Positions 1 through 9,148 of a DNA stretch of 27,501 nucleotides are shown piece by piece. The notes beneath the pieces were generated by a model. It ran no database searches and was not told the DNA's origin. It saw only the letters and a program-made list of their open reading frames with translations. The translations under genes were made by a program, and so were the position numbers. The stretch's first letter is position 1; the number at the start of each line of letters is the position of its first letter. The stretch is from UBA6163 sp041753075 (GTDB lineage Bacteria > Planctomycetota > Planctomycetia > Pirellulales > Pirellulaceae), in assembly GCA_041753075.1 (NCBI GenBank), contig JBGSVE010000027.1, positions 1 through 27,501 of the forward strand. The letters are read 5' to 3'.

Positions 1-21
1 GGCGGCGGCGGCGGCGGCGGC
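1..21 (+). repeat. (GGC)7 trinucleotide run in the glycine-rich coding segment
   Basis: Seven consecutive GGC codons encode a polyglycine run at the left edge of the window, and a shorter GGC run occurs near 404-420. In-frame slippage here would change glycine number without breaking the frame. The run may extend upstream of the window. Confidence 0.8.
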
Positions 22-3000
22 CAAGGTGCAAGCAATAATCCCCCTGGACCACCAGTTGGCTGGAATTTTGGAATACAAGGAGCGGGAAGTGGCACAAGTC
101 CGGTGAATGGCGTTAGCACTGATTTAGGCGGGCGCGGCGGGACAGGTGCTTTAGGTGGCCGTGGCGGAGCTGGCGGAACCGGTGGCGCTGGCGGGGCCGG
201 AGGAGGAGCATTTGAATTGATTGTTGAGGGAGGTGCCTTTCTCAGGCAAAGTCAGTTCCTAGCGCAGGGCGGCAATGGTTTAAGTGGCAATCCCGGTCAG
301 AGTGGTAGCTCGGTTGGGTTAGGTAGCACCGGAACTAGCAGTGGATTCTGGCAGAGCTCGACATGGCCAGGTGGGGATGGCGGTCCGGCTGGAATGGGTG
401 GTCGCGGCGGCGGCGGCGGCACTGGCGGTCTTGGCGGTCCTGGTGGTTCAGGCGGTGGTGGCGCCGGAGGGACTGTGAAATTGGTTGCATCGTTCCTCAA
501 TGCACATTCCTCGATCAATGTTAATACGTCCGGCGGAATCGGCGGGAATACGGGAAGTCTTGGCCGATTTCTTTACGGAGATAATACGGACGACGATTTC
601 GCGGGATCTGCAACCGGTGCAAATGTAGAAAGGTTCTCAGGACCCGCTAGTGCAAATCCGTTCCTGATTAATAGTCCCGCTACTCCAAATATTGTTGGCC
701 TGATTGACGGTGCTGAGGCGTTTGGTCTGCTTGATGTTGCTGCAACAGAACTATTGTCGTCAGCCGTCCTGCAGTCTCAAAACCCAACGAATCTCGATGG
801 CATCGCGCCGGCCAATGCGAAGGGAGTGCTGATTCGCGTGGATCTGGGACCAAGCGGTTACGACCAGGATTATGCCGGTTACGACATGGTACTATTCGCC
901 GACCTTACGGGTGTCGGACTGAATAGTCCGCGGCTTGGCGTCGGAGAAATTTTACAACCACTGCGGATCGGTGGTTTCAACAACGACCCTCTGTTCGGCG
1001 GTGTTGGCGACCAAACTCTCGCCCAGCTAGGTGCGTTTCAAATCTATGCCACGCTGGTTCCTGAAAATTCGAGCGAATTTCAGATCGCCGCCGAGTTTGC
1101 TGGGAGCCTTGTCGTCACCCGTTCGGAACTTGAAAACGGGCAACTGCTGTACTTGCTCGACGCACCGCCATCGGTCAGCGTCAACCAACAAATTACGCCA
1201 AGCGGAGACGTTGTGGGCGGACGGCCTTGGCAACAAGTCGGTGTATTGGAAGTCAGCCCCGAAGGCACGCGTTCGATCCGTGTTGAATTGACCAATCATG
1301 GCGAAGGAACGCTGGCTGCCGACGCGGTTCGCATCGAGCGCGCGGTGCTACCCGATTTGAAAGCGGTCGACCTGCGCGGCAACCCGCTCGACAATCGTGC
1401 CCACGATTTCATTATCGATGGACTTCGCAACAATCGCCCCGGCGATGATGACCCTGCCACGCCGGGCATCGAATACCGCGAGATTGTCGACGACAATACA
1501 ACGACGACGCTGGAAGTCGTCCAATACTCCATCAATACATTTGCACCGACGCTATCCTCGATCGGAACGCGTTCCGCACCGGCTGGTACAAACATCAATC
1601 TTGCGGCACTAGCCGTCGACCTTGATGGAGACATCGTTCGCTTTAGCGCGACCAGCAATGTCGATGAAGTGGTCGTCAACGTCTCGGCGGGCATCCTGCA
1701 GGTCACACCTGCCGCCGGCTTCGTCGGTTCAGCGACGATCACCGTCACCGCGTTTGATCGTCTAACGCTCGACGGCACGCTCAGCGGTCGAACCGCCGAG
1801 CAGCGATTCACCGTACTGGTCGGCACATCCGCGATCACCGGCATCAAGTTCCATGATCTCAACGCGAATAGCGTCGATGATAGCGAGCCACGGATCGAAG
1901 GCTGGACCATTTTCCTCGATGACGCGCCACACAACGGAGTCTACGATTCAGGTGAGCGTTTGACCGTCACCGATATCGATGGAAACTATGCGTTTACGGG
2001 TCTGTCGCCAAACGTCAATCATTACGTCGCCGAGCAACTGCCACCTAGTTGGAAACAAACGTTTTCGGGACCGGTCGATCTTTTTGAAACACTAACCGAC
2101 GTTAATCCCGGCGCGCTTAGTTCCAATCCAAGCGACTTCTTGGAGATTGCCGGGATGCTCTACTTTGCCGCCGAAACCAGCATCCCTGGTGCGAACAGAC
2201 CGCTATGGCGATTTGATGGCCAATCGGCGGAAATTGTCACGGACAGCAATCATTTGACGGGCGTCATTCATCCAGAGAATCTGACCGATGTCGGAGGAGT
2301 CTTATACTTCACCGCCGGCGACAGCCTCCGACAGTTGTGGAAGTATGAGAATGCTTTGCTGACACCATTGACAACGTTCACCGGTGGCATCACGCCATTT
2401 CGTGGACCACTGAATATTCTCAACAACAGTGGCTTCTTTACGGCGGACGACGGAACTCTGGGAGCTGAATTATGGCGAATCGATCTACTCACCGGTCAGG
2501 CTGCGCCCGTTGCCGATCTCAGTTCCAGCGGCAGTGTTTGGGGTGTGCGACCGATCGACGGCAAAGTTGTGAAGTTGGACCCGCAGAGTGGGACGGAAGT
2601 TTTCTCCTTCAACGCTCCTGGCAATCTGCTACCCACCCATACAAACATTGGACTGACTAAGTCTGCCCAAGCTAATACACTATTGTATATAAATTCGGAT
2701 GATGACCCAGCAAAAGTCTATCACATAAACGCGCTCACCGGCCAAGTCAATTCAATACAAACCGTTGCGCCGGGGACCGTAGTCGGTTTGACCTCCGATA
2801 CACAATTCACCACAAGTTTCGATGAAGATTTTGAAGGCGCAACGCCAAAATTTACCGTTGACAGCCCTGGCCCCAATAACCTTTGGCACATTTCGACAGG
2901 GCGACAAGATGATGGTCTGCCAAATCATTCGCCTATTCGAAGTCTCTATTTTGGAAAAGACGAAGGTCCGTTCGGAGGCGGGAACTTTGCGACAGGAACC

Positions 3001-6000
3001 ATTGTTTCTGGTTCCGTGACATCGGAACCGTTTGTTGTTCCCAACGGCGGCGTTTTTTCGTTCAATTACATCTTGCAAACAGAGGGAGGTTCCACGTACG
3101 ACATTGCATCGATTCAAATCGATGCAGGTACGGGATTCGTAACTCTGGCATCAACGAACAACTTCACGCTGGCGTTGGCTTCGCAGTGGACTCATCAATC
3201 GTTAAGCTTGTCGACCTATGCGGGGCAAACCGCTCGTCTGAGATTCTCCTTCAATTCGGTGGATGATTTTGCCAACGATTTTGAAGGTTGGTATATCGAC
3301 GACGTCATCGTTGGCGAAATTGTGCTTTACTTAGGCAACTCAGCCGGTTCGATTCGACGCCAGGCTGGCGTGTCCGGTCCCGAAGTGCCGGACTGGGCCA
3401 CCGGCAATGTCGTCGGTGGTTTAGCCGGAGACGGCACGGGGCGCAGCTTCGGCTATTTCACCGATGGATTCATTCATGAGTTTGACACCTTCATCGATAC
3501 CGACGCGTTTATCAGTTCTCCACCTGCGCCGGCCAGCGATATCGAAGGACTCGCGTTTGATGGCACCTATCTTTATGCCTCTACACTATCCGGTTTGATT
3601 TACACACTCGACCCGGACACCGGAGCGATCGTCCGAACCGCGAACTCGCCGGGCGCCTTGCTCGGCTTGGGAGCGCAGGCCGCGACAACGATTCTTTCTT
3701 CGACACCGGACAACCTAGTCCAACTCGACAATACGCTTTACTTCACCGCCGATAGCGAGGTTTGGGGGAACGAGTTGTGGCGTCATACGCCCGGCGGCAC
3801 GACAGAACTGGTCAGCGACATTAATCCGCTAGGTGATTCGTTTCCCATCGATTTGACAGTCGTCGATGGCGTGCTTTATTTCAGTGCCGAAAACGGCACC
3901 GATGGACGCGAGCTTTGGCGATTGATCCCGGGCAACGCTCCCGAGATGCTTGGTAACCGCAATCCAACGGATGACTTTGATCCGAGCGAATTCGTGGGGC
4001 TCGGAGGTGTGGTCTACTTCAGCGCAAACAATGGGATCGATGGCCGCGAACTATGGCGCGTCGAAAATGGTGTGGTAGAATCGGTCGTCAACATCCACCC
4101 CACGGGAAGTTCGTCGCCTCAGGAACTGACGGTGTTTCAGAACAAATTGTTCTTTAACGCCGAAAACGGCACCAGCGGATTCCAACTTCGCTTCTTTGAC
4201 CCCGCGACATCAAGCTTGCAGGGACTTAATCCAGGCTTGGGGCTGCAGTCGCCATTTGGACCGTCGGATCTGACGGTCGCCAACGGCAAACTCTATTTTG
4301 CAGATCAGAACCCTGGTTTCGGTCGTGAGGTATGGCAATTTGATGGTACGACCGCGCGACTGACTGTGGACATCGCCAACGGGACGCTTGGTTCAGACCC
4401 GATGGATATTTTTGCATTCCAAGGCGATGTCTATTTTGTTGCCGACGACGGCACGAACGGCAATGAGCTTTGGTCGATCAAATCGATTCGCAATCAATAT
4501 CGCGTTCTTGCCGCGCCGGGGCAGATTGTCACCGGCCAAGACTTTGGCAATCTCCAGGTCGTTGATACCGGCATCGATCGTTCGACGACCGAAGGCACAC
4601 CGGTGCTAATCAATGGAATTATTTCCTCATTCGCATTCCAGAATCCGCCAACGTACTCTTGGACTGTCACCGGTGGTCCAACGACGATCGTTGGAAATAC
4701 GAACGATCCGACGCTTGAATTCATACCGCTTGATGGTGAGGCCGGGGGAACGATCTATACGGCGTCCGTGTCCGTAACCGGCATTCTCGTCGGAGAAAGC
4801 GAACTCTCAACTTATACCGATTCCGTTACCGTGAGAGTCGCTAACGAAGCACCGATCGCAATCGCCTGTGCAGTGGGACTTTGCCAAGCCGACCAATATG
4901 TAATCACCGAAGGCGCGGGGCTGACGCTTGATGCTTCGGACTCATTTGACGCAGGCGGCACAAGCGACCCGCTGTCCTACCGCTGGGATATCGACTTCAA
5001 TCGCGACGGCGAATTCACGGGGACTGAGTTAAACTGGGCCACCGAAGCGGTTGCGAACGCGATTTGGTCTGCGCTGGTATCTCAAGCCGGAATCGATCAA
5101 AGCTCTACCTTACCGTACGCGATTCGCTTACGCGTTACTGATGACGATGGTGCTGAATCGATTGCCTACACATCGCTTCTCGTTAATAACGTATCACCAA
5201 TACCAAGCGTTGGCGGTCCTTATACGATTGTCGCCGGCTCAGGTTCGGTAACGTTTGATGGTTCGGCAACCGCGGATTTTAGCCCCGCAGACTTTGCCAG
5301 CCTGCAATACAGTTGGGATATCGATTTTGATGGAGACCAGGTCTTCAGCCCCGAAGAATCGGGACTGTTAAGCGACGTGAATCCAGTTCTCACCTGGCAG
5401 GAACTCTCGGCACTAGTGCCTACTGGCTCTTTATCGCCACTGGGACCGTGGGATGTTCAGTTGCGAGTTCGTGACGAAGAAGATTTCGTCTCCTCGACGC
5501 GAACGACACTTTCGGTATTCAACACAGCACCTGTTGCCCGAGGTGGGGGCAATTATTCGATTCTTCAAGGTCAGTCGTTGACTTTGGATGGACGACCATC
5601 CAGCGACGCCGAGGGACATTCGCTGACCTTTGCGTGGGATCTTAATGGTGATGGATCGTTTGATGATTTGGGTGATGGACCCAATCGATTTGGTCAGGTG
5701 TTGACGCTCGCCTGGTCGGAACTGGTTGCGTTGGGGTTGACCAATGGGCCATTCCCACGCGAGATTGGGCTGCAGGTCAGTGATGGGTTTGGAGGGATCG
5801 ACAGCTTCGATATCGATGATCCTGGCCTGGATGATGCGGTCGCGCACTTGACCATTAATAATGCCAATCCAACGGCGACCTTCGTTGTTCCGCCGACGGC
5901 TATGGAAGGCGTTTCGCTGGCGGTTTCGTTTGCTGAGTTGTTCGATATTGATCCGTTGTCATCATTGCGGTTCAGCGTTGACTTGAATAACGACGGTGAT

Positions 6001-8058
6001 TTCACCGACCCAGGTGATGTATCGCTGAGCGATCAAGCGACCGTGAATATCGTATTCCCCGACGATGGGCCGTACACGATCCGCGGGCGGGTGAGCGACG
6101 GCGTCGGTGGTTTCACGGACTACTTCAAGACGATCGAGGTCGCCAATCGAGCACCGGTGGCAACGTTATTGCTGGGTGCCACATCGTTCAACGAAGGGAC
6201 TAGCTTCGAGTTTGGGTTGACGAATCCGGTGGATGCTGCGGTTGACCTGGCATCGCTGAGATATTCGTTCGATCTTGATGGCGATGGCTTGTTTGAATCA
6301 ACCGATCTCGCCCAACCAACGCGTCCCGTTACGATCCTCGCCGATGGCGATCATCGATTGCAGGTTCGAGTTAGCGACAAGGATGGCGGCAATTCGACTT
6401 ACAGCCAAGTGCTGCGAATCAATAACGTTGCACCAATCGTCACGTCATTCACGGCTTCGACTTTGACGCCGCAGCAAGGCCAATCGGTTCACTTTGACGG
6501 CTTGTTCACCGACCCTGGCGATACAGACGATGCGCCGAAATGGACCGGCACCGCGCTGATTCGACAAGGCGGAACTTTGATCGCGACGGCTCCGCTGGTC
6601 ATCAATCCAGTTACTCGGCAATTGTCGCTGGATTACGCATTTACCGGTCGCGGTGTGTATTCGATCACGACGCAGGTTACCGATGGAGAATCACTGACAC
6701 CCGTTGAAAGCACCGCTCGCACGATAACGGTTTCGCCAGTTCTGCCGACGATCGATCCGCAAACGATCACTGGAGTCGTGGGGCGACCGGTCAAAAAGGT
6801 ATTCACGTTTAGCGACCCAGGCAGCGACAATTGGACTTGGTCAGCGAACTTCGGCGACGGTACGTCGGTGGGCCCAACGAGCACCGCAGGGAGTCGTTCG
6901 TTCGAGCTCAATCACACGTATCTTGATGCACCCGGCACCTACAATTTGGTCGTTATGGTAAACGACGGGACTGGCACCACGTCGAAAACTTTCAGCGTCG
7001 TCATCACGGCCAACGAGGCACCGACAGTTGCCAGCCCGATTCCTGATTTGCCGATCGCATTGGCGACAACCGACCGTCCGTTCTACGCAAATCTGCGACA
7101 GGTGTTTCGAGATCGCGAAGACCTGGGGTCGGAGCTCCAGTTTAGCATCATCGGCAATACCAAGCCCTCGTTGATCACGCCCACGATCGACGCCAACGGC
7201 ATGCTGCATTTGGATATTGCTGACAATCCATCAGGCTCGGCGACGATTACCATTCGTGCCACTGATTCGGCGGGCGCATTCGTCGATGTGACATTTGTCG
7301 CGGACGTACTTGGCTCGATTCCTCAAGTCACCGATGTGATTGCTGGCGGTACATCTTGGAGTGCCGCGTTTATTGATTCGATCGATGGTGGTGGCGTCGG
7401 TGCGGGCAATGGACTTGGCTATTCTCTGGTTGCTGGGCGAGTCATTCCCAACAACGGTGTCAATCGAATCTATATACAATTCAGCGAAGCGGTCATCGGC
7501 TTTGATGCATCGCACATCGCCTTGCTGGGCGTCAATTTGGCCAATTACAACGGCGTAGCGACATACAGCTACGACAAGCCAAACAATCGCGGTATCGTTA
7601 GTCTGGCGGCTCCGATCGTCAACGATAAGATTCGGCTTGGGATCTCCGCTGCGGTGACGGATGTGTTCGGCGTGGCGCTGGATGGTGACGGCAATGGGAC
7701 GGCTGGTGGCACGCTTGATCTACGGTTCAATGTTTTGGTTGGTGACGCCAATGGCGACGGCAACGTCAACGGTGGTGACTTGCCAGCGTTCAACGGAGCC
7801 TTCAATCGCAGCGTCGGAAACGTAGGCTACAACCCGGCGGCGGACTGGACCTCCGATGGCAACGTCAACGGCGGCGATTTGCCGCTGTTCGCCGTAAGAT
7901 TCAACGGATCGCTACCAACTGGCGAACCGGCGGGGCTCAGTTTTGGCGGTGGCAATTCGGTGCCTGGCAGTCTTGCCGCACCTGCGGTTGATGATTTCTT
8001 CAGTAACTATGACCAACGGAAGAAGTTGCCACTCGTTGAAGGCGGCGAATTGTTTTGA
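1..8058 (+). CDS. Giant secreted multidomain protein with dockerin-type C-terminus (5' partial)
   Basis: The frame is open from the first base and starts inside a glycine-rich segment, so the true start lies upstream; the GTG at 103 is probably not the start. 2685 codons are visible. Order by nucleotide: Gly-rich low complexity (1-480); an uncharacterised region; a cadherin/Ig-like domain (about 1540-1830); the first part of an SdrD B-like domain (1834-2070, GIKFHDLNANSVDD); ELWxxDGT-type repeats (about 2095-2510); a MAM/jelly-roll-like domain ending EGWYIDDVIVG (about 2815-3330); more ELWR repeats (3720-4480); the end of the SdrD-like domain (VTGQDFGN, about 4530-4555); several PKD/Ig-like domains (4560-7310) with WDIDFNRDG-type loops; and a dockerin-like pair of calcium loops (7741-7920: GDANGDGNVNGGD and SDGNVNGGD). 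No transmembrane segment is apparent. The likely role is a calcium-stabilised extracellular or cell-surface adhesin/matrix protein; the ligand is unknown. It converges on the FHA-EAL gene with a 3-bp gap and no terminator between them. Confidence 0.85.
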   Translation, partial: GGGGGGGQGASNNPPGPPVGWNFGIQGAGSGTSPVNGVSTDLGGRGGTGALGGRGGAGGTGGAGGAGGGAFELIVEGGAFLRQSQFLAQGGNGLSGNPGQSGSSVGLGSTGTSSGFWQSSTWPGGDGGPAGMGGRGGGGGTGGLGGPGGSGGGGAGGTVKLVASFLNAHSSINVNTSGGIGGNTGSLGRFLYGDNTDDDFAGSATGANVERFSGPASANPFLINSPATPNIVGLIDGAEAFGLLDVAATELLSSAVLQSQNPTNLDGIAPANAKGVLIRVDLGPSGYDQDYAGYDMVLFADLTGVGLNSPRLGVGEILQPLRIGGFNNDPLFGGVGDQTLAQLGAFQIYATLVPENSSEFQIAAEFAGSLVVTRSELENGQLLYLLDAPPSVSVNQQITPSGDVVGGRPWQQVGVLEVSPEGTRSIRVELTNHGEGTLAADAVRIERAVLPDLKAVDLRGNPLDNRAHDFIIDGLRNNRPGDDDPATPGIEYREIVDDNTTTTLEVVQYSINTFAPTLSSIGTRSAPAGTNINLAALAVDLDGDIVRFSATSNVDEVVVNVSAGILQVTPAAGFVGSATITVTAFDRLTLDGTLSGRTAEQRFTVLVGTSAITGIKFHDLNANSVDDSEPRIEGWTIFLDDAPHNGVYDSGERLTVTDIDGNYAFTGLSPNVNHYVAEQLPPSWKQTFSGPVDLFETLTDVNPGALSSNPSDFLEIAGMLYFAAETSIPGANRPLWRFDGQSAEIVTDSNHLTGVIHPENLTDVGGVLYFTAGDSLRQLWKYENALLTPLTTFTGGITPFRGPLNILNNSGFFTADDGTLGAELWRIDLLTGQAAPVADLSSSGSVWGVRPIDGKVVKLDPQSGTEVFSFNAPGNLLPTHTNIGLTKSAQANTLLYINSDDDPAKVYHINALTGQVNSIQTVAPGTVVGLTSDTQFTTSFDEDFEGATPKFTVDSPGPNNLWHISTGRQDDGLPNHSPIRSLYFGKDEGPFGGGNFATGTIVSGSVTSEPFVVPNGGVFSFNYILQTEGGSTYDIASIQIDAGTGFVTLASTNNFTLALASQWTHQSLSLSTYAGQTARLRFSFNSVDDFANDFEGWYIDDVIVGEIVLYLGNSAGSIRRQAGVSGPEVPDWATGNVVGGLAGDGTGRSFGYFTDGFIHEFDTFIDTDAFISSPPAPASDIEGLAFDGTYLYASTLSGLIYTLDPDTGAIVRTANSPGALLGLGAQAATTILSSTPDNLVQLDNTLYFTADSEVWGNELWRHTPGGTTELVSDINPLGDSFPIDLTVVDGVLYFSAENGTDGRELWRLIPGNAPEMLGNRNPTDDFDPSEFVGLGGVVYFSANNGIDGRELWRVENGVVESVVNIHPTGSSSPQELTVFQNKLFFNAENGTSGFQLRFFDPATSSLQGLNPGLGLQSPFGPSDLTVANGKLYFADQNPGFGREVWQFDGTTARLTVDIANGTLGSDPMDIFAFQGDVYFVADDGTNGNELWSIKSIRNQYRVLAAPGQIVTGQDFGNLQVVDTGIDRSTTEGTPVLINGIISSFAFQNPPTYSWTVTGGPTTIVGNTNDPTLEFIPLDGEAGGTIYTASVSVTGILVGESELSTYTDSVTVRVANEAPIAIACAVGLCQADQYVITEGAGLTLDASDSFDAGGTSDPLSYRWDIDFNRDGEFTGTELNWATEAVANAIWSALVSQAGIDQSSTLPYAIRLRVTDDDGAESIAYTSLLVNNVSPIPSVGGPYTIVAGSGSVTFDGSATADFSPADFASLQYSWDIDFDGDQVFSPEESGLLSDVNPVLTWQELSALVPTGSLSPLGPWDVQLRVRDEEDFVSSTRTTLSVFNTAPVARGGGNYSILQGQSLTLDGRPSSDAEGHSLTFAWDLNGDGSFDDLGDGPNRFGQVLTLAWSELVALGLTNGPFPREIGLQVSDGFGGIDSFDIDDPGLDDAVAHLTINNANPTATFVVPPTAMEGVSLAVSFAELFDIDPLSSLRFSVDLNNDGDFTDPGDVSLSDQATVNIVFPDDGPYTIRGRVSDGVGGFTDYFKTIEVANRAPVATLLLGATSFNEGTSFEFGLTNPVDAAVDLASLRYSFDLDGDGLFESTDLAQPTRPVTILADGDHRLQVRVSDKDGGNSTYSQVLRINNVAPIVTSFTASTLTPQQGQSVHFDGLFTDPGDTDDAPKWTGTALIRQGGTLIATAPLVINPVTRQLSLDYAFTGRGVYSITTQVTDGESLTPVESTARTITVSPVLPTIDPQTITGVVGRPVKKVFTFSDPGSDNWTWSANFGDGTSVGPTSTAGSRSFELNHTYLDAPGTYNLVVMVNDGTGTTSKTFSVVITANEAPTVASPIPDLPIALATTDRPFYANLRQVFRDREDLGSELQFSIIGNTKPSLITPTIDANGMLHLDIADNPSGSATITIRATDSAGAFVDVTFVADVLGSIPQVTDVIAGGTSWSAAFIDSIDGGGVGAGNGLGYSLVAGRVIPNNGVNRIYIQFSEAVIGFDASHIALLGVNLANYNGVATYSYDKPNNRGIVSLAAPIVNDKIRLGISAAVTDVFGVALDGDGNGTAGGTLDLRFNVLVGDANGDGNVNGGDLPAFNGAFNRSVGNVGYNPAADWTSDGNVNGGDLPLFAVRFNGSLPTGEPAGLSFGGGNSVPGSLAAPAVDDFFSNYDQRKKLPLVEGGELF

Positions 8059-8061
8059 TCA

Positions 8062-9144
8062 TCATTTCGCGGGCGCGGGTTTTCCATATAGATAACCCTG
8101 GCCGAGCGTGAATCCGAGTTGGACGCAAGTTTGATGTTCCGATTCGGTCTCGACACCTTCGGCGAGTGGCTCGGTGCCAAGATCGACGGCGAATCGTACC
8201 AGCGATCGCAACAAATCTTGACGCGCCGCGGGGGCTTTGTCGATATCACGAATCAATTGCATGTCGAACTTGAGAACGTCCGGTGGTACGTCGGCAAGCT
8301 CGAGCAACCGGCCTTGGCCGGCGCCAAAGTCGTCGTAGGCCAATTGCATCTGCAAGTCGCTCAGCAACGCGCGGAATTCACGCATCGAGTAGATCTCGGT
8401 CACGGCTGCTTCGTGAATTTCGATGGTGATATCGACAGCGGGATACTTTGACCTTAAGTCCTTGATGGATTTGATCAAGCGATCGTTAATGACTTCATCG
8501 GGATGCGTGTTCAAGTAGTAGCGGCTCTTCGTGTCCATTGATGCGGCGGCGACGCGAATACCTTCGCTGCGCATCAGTTCGCTCAGCGCCGCCTGTTGCC
8601 CCAAACGCTCGGCAACACCGAACATTGCCGCCGGGCTAGCGAACTCGGGAAGATTGCTGCGAGCGAGCACTTCGTAGCCCCGAGTCGATATGCGATCGAT
8701 CGTGACGATCGGTTGGTAATGTGGCACAACGCGGCGATCGGACAGCAATGTGTCAAACGTAATCAAGGTTTGAGCCCACTGCACCAACCCTTGTTCGACG
8801 GTGCCATCATGCGCGGTGGCTTGGCCCAGTTCAATTCGAAACAGTGCGTCAGCAAACTGCACCATGTCGCGATCGACCAAAGCAGTTTGCTGAACGCGAA
8901 CACCATTAACGTACGTGCCGTTAGTGCTGCCGAAATCTTCGACCAACAATTGTCTGCCATTGACGATCAATCGCGCGTGACGCTTCGAGACGGCACCGCT
9001 GCTGATACGGAAGTCCGTCTCGACACCTCGTCCCACGACACAAACACCTTCGGCAAGTGTGAATCGCAGATCCGTGGGTGAACCACCGTCAAGTTTGACG
9101 AGTCGAAAGCGGGTTTGGCAGTCGGGCGAATGAATGGCTGTCAT
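8062..9144 (-). CDS. FHA-EAL protein, predicted cyclic-di-GMP phosphodiesterase
   Basis: A 360-aa soluble protein. Residues about 30-105 form an FHA domain, the phospho-threonine-binding fold, with GRG (38-40), SKRH (53-56) and STNGTYVNG (73-81). Residues about 135-360 form an EAL domain, the family that hydrolyses c-di-GMP to pGpG. The EAL motif reads EVL, and the expected metal/substrate residues are present: Q144, E158, R162, N212, E242, D271-D272, K292, E329 and Q349. No GGDEF domain is present, so degradation rather than synthesis is predicted. I chose the ATG at 9144 (MTAIHSPD) because an AGAGG Shine-Dalgarno sequence precedes it by about 8 bases; a start at 9225 would overlap the kinase gene. 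It begins 4 bp after the kinase stop, so the two are almost certainly co-transcribed, and the kinase is a natural candidate to create the FHA ligand (inference). Confidence 0.9.
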   Translation of the reverse strand: MTAIHSPDCQTRFRLVKLDGGSPTDLRFTLAEGVCVVGRGVETDFRISSGAVSKRHARLIVNGRQLLVEDFGSTNGTYVNGVRVQQTALVDRDMVQFADALFRIELGQATAHDGTVEQGLVQWAQTLITFDTLLSDRRVVPHYQPIVTIDRISTRGYEVLARSNLPEFASPAAMFGVAERLGQQAALSELMRSEGIRVAAASMDTKSRYYLNTHPDEVINDRLIKSIKDLRSKYPAVDITIEIHEAAVTEIYSMREFRALLSDLQMQLAYDDFGAGQGRLLELADVPPDVLKFDMQLIRDIDKAPAARQDLLRSLVRFAVDLGTEPLAEGVETESEHQTCVQLGFTLGQGYLYGKPAPAK

Positions 9145-9148
9145 CGTT

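Noticed and set aside
297..518. Proline-rich 73-aa minus-strand frame
   Set aside because: It is the antisense of the glycine-rich coding segment; Gly codons read backwards give Pro. No ribosome binding site.
1296..1934. 212-aa minus-strand frame inside the first giant gene
   Set aside because: Shadow of the plus-strand gene; no recognisable motif.
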